Assembly: GCA_038843015.1 (NCBI GenBank)
Contig: JAWBSH010000002.1
Span: forward strand, 92,310 to 156,309
Direction: 5' to 3'
Origin: Zestosphaera sp.
GTDB taxonomy: Archaea; Thermoproteota; Thermoprotei_A; Sulfolobales; NBVN01
DNA: 64,000 nt
In this document: positions 63,364-64,000 of the stretch, piece after piece
Position numbering within the stretch: the first letter of the stretch is position 1
How the letters are laid out: each line of letters opens with the position of its first letter
The notes under the pieces: model-generated
The model's input: the letters and a program-made list of their open reading frames with translations, nothing else
Database searches by the model: none
What the model was told of the DNA's origin: nothing
Position numbers and translations under genes: made by a program

Positions 63364-64000
63364 GTCACAACACCTAAGTCTTTCCTCCTATCAATCATGT
63401 GAGTAACGTCATCCCCCGTGCCTATGAGCGTCACCGGCGTCTTCACCGCGTCCTCTAGGTCTTCTATCCATCTTTTGGCTTCAGGAGGTAGTTTACTCCA
63501 CTCCCTAACCCTAGCCGAAGACGGGAAAACCTTGTCAAGACACGTGAGCGCTACTTGAGTAGCTGAGTTAAGTATTACGGCTCTCTTAGCTAGGTTGTAG
63601 TCGAAGGGGGCAGCTCTTCTTATTCTTCCTGTGACAGAGGCTCTCTCCATCCAGCCCCTACTAATGACTTCATCGATAGATAATTCACCGGGTAGAGGAC
63701 CGCCCCCAACTCTAGTAACGTAAGACTTAAAAACTACGATTATCTCATCAACGTACTTAGGTCCTAACCCAACCTCTGATAAAATGCCTGCTGCTGTAGT
63801 GTCTCTACTAGTTACGTAAGGGTATGTACCGTGATATAACGACAAGTAAGTGCCTTGAGTACCCTCAATCAATATACTGCCTCCTGAGTTAATGATTTTC
63901 CAAACTTCATCAACTAAGTCTACTAGGTAAGCCTCTAACTCAGGAAAGTCTTGAGCAAGCTTTAGTCTACGCATTACTCTGTCAACCATAGCTGCTCCAA
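63360..64000 (-). CDS. purA: Adenylosuccinate synthetase, 5' end beyond the window
   Basis: Makes adenylosuccinate from IMP, GTP and aspartate. The window holds the C-terminal 213 or so residues, continuing upstream without a stop past position 64000. Motifs: GTQGTYLSLYHGTYPYVTSRDTTAAGILSE, the IMP/Asp region VTGRIRRAAPFDYNLAKRAVILN and GTGDDVTHMIDRR. Compact archaeal PurA is about 340 residues, so roughly the first 125 lie outside. With guaA and a phosphoribosyltransferase this forms a purine nucleotide block. Confidence 0.92.
   Translation of the reverse strand, partial: GAAMVDRVMRRLKLAQDFPELEAYLVDLVDEVWKIINSGGSILIEGTQGTYLSLYHGTYPYVTSRDTTAAGILSEVGLGPKYVDEIIVVFKSYVTRVGGGPLPGELSIDEVISRGWMERASVTGRIRRAAPFDYNLAKRAVILNSATQVALTCLDKVFPSSARVREWSKLPPEAKRWIEDLEDAVKTPVTLIGTGDDVTHMIDRRKDLGVVT

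Overview
The window is chromosomal DNA of a hyperthermophilic or thermophilic archaeon, most likely a Thermoproteota (Crenarchaeota) member near Desulfurococcales; that placement is an inference. Support comes from archaeal-only or archaeal-typical genes (pelota, Taw1 wyosine enzyme, ADP-forming acyl-CoA synthetase, archaeal Orc/STAND-type ATPase, two TldD/TldE pairs), TATA boxes about 25-35 nt before many starts, GGTGA-type ribosome binding sites with many GTG/TTG starts, and a canonical C/D box sRNA. I saw no tRNA, rRNA, CRISPR array, phage or complete insertion sequence.

Region by region. 1-2385: the 3' half of a peptide ABC importer operon (two ATPases intact, the inner-membrane permease gene 5'-truncated). 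2424-13369: a catabolic block, all on the minus strand: acetamidase/formamidase, two three-subunit molybdenum hydroxylases of the xanthine dehydrogenase/aldehyde oxidase type, a cyclic amidohydrolase (allantoinase/dihydroorotase family) and a PsiE-like membrane protein; the two FAD-subunit genes share a 156-bp identical tract. 13681-21257: ATPase with a palindromic operator, slipin, SixA phosphatase, pyrE-pyrF, NfeD protease, a formyl-THF cyclo-ligase-like gene, and pelota. 21560-28352: acyl-CoA synthetase alpha subunit, a PadR-ABC exporter operon, a YbaK deacylase, and a GlmS-like protein lacking the catalytic cysteine. 28415-44984: ion transporters, radical SAM enzyme, dual-specificity phosphatase, ThiI, PyrB, Na+-pump decarboxylase beta subunit, MFS carrier, ubiquitin-like modifier, C/D sRNA, the first TldD/TldE pair, SurE, a DapA-family aldolase and an MBL-fold hydrolase. 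45135-50397: a cell-surface block with secreted helical, membrane and beta-propeller proteins and a membrane-tethered HTH regulator. 50426-64000: NhaC antiporter, DDAH-like amidinohydrolase, two ferritin-like proteins, a leaderless small ORF, a membrane methyltransferase, the second TldD/TldE pair, Taw1, a phosphoribosyltransferase, GuaA, a FAD oxidoreductase and PurA.

How it fits together. Pyrimidine synthesis (pyrB, pyrE, pyrF, possibly the cyclic amidohydrolase as pyrC) and late purine synthesis/salvage (guaA, purA, phosphoribosyltransferase) are spread over the window. The molybdenum hydroxylases, acetamidase and cyclic amidohydrolase suggest oxidation of purine-like or N-heterocyclic substrates with amide release; the truncated peptide importer beside them fits a peptide-using heterotroph. 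Sodium energetics is represented by OadB, NhaC and an ArsB/NhaD carrier.

Points most worth attention: the identical gene-conversion tract between the two CoxM genes, the GlmS homologue with Gly in place of Cys at the glutaminase nucleophile, a pair of related non-coding repeat elements at about 25411-25620 and 36560-36714 that look like internally deleted mobile elements, several strong palindromic operators, and the HTH/beta-propeller surface block.
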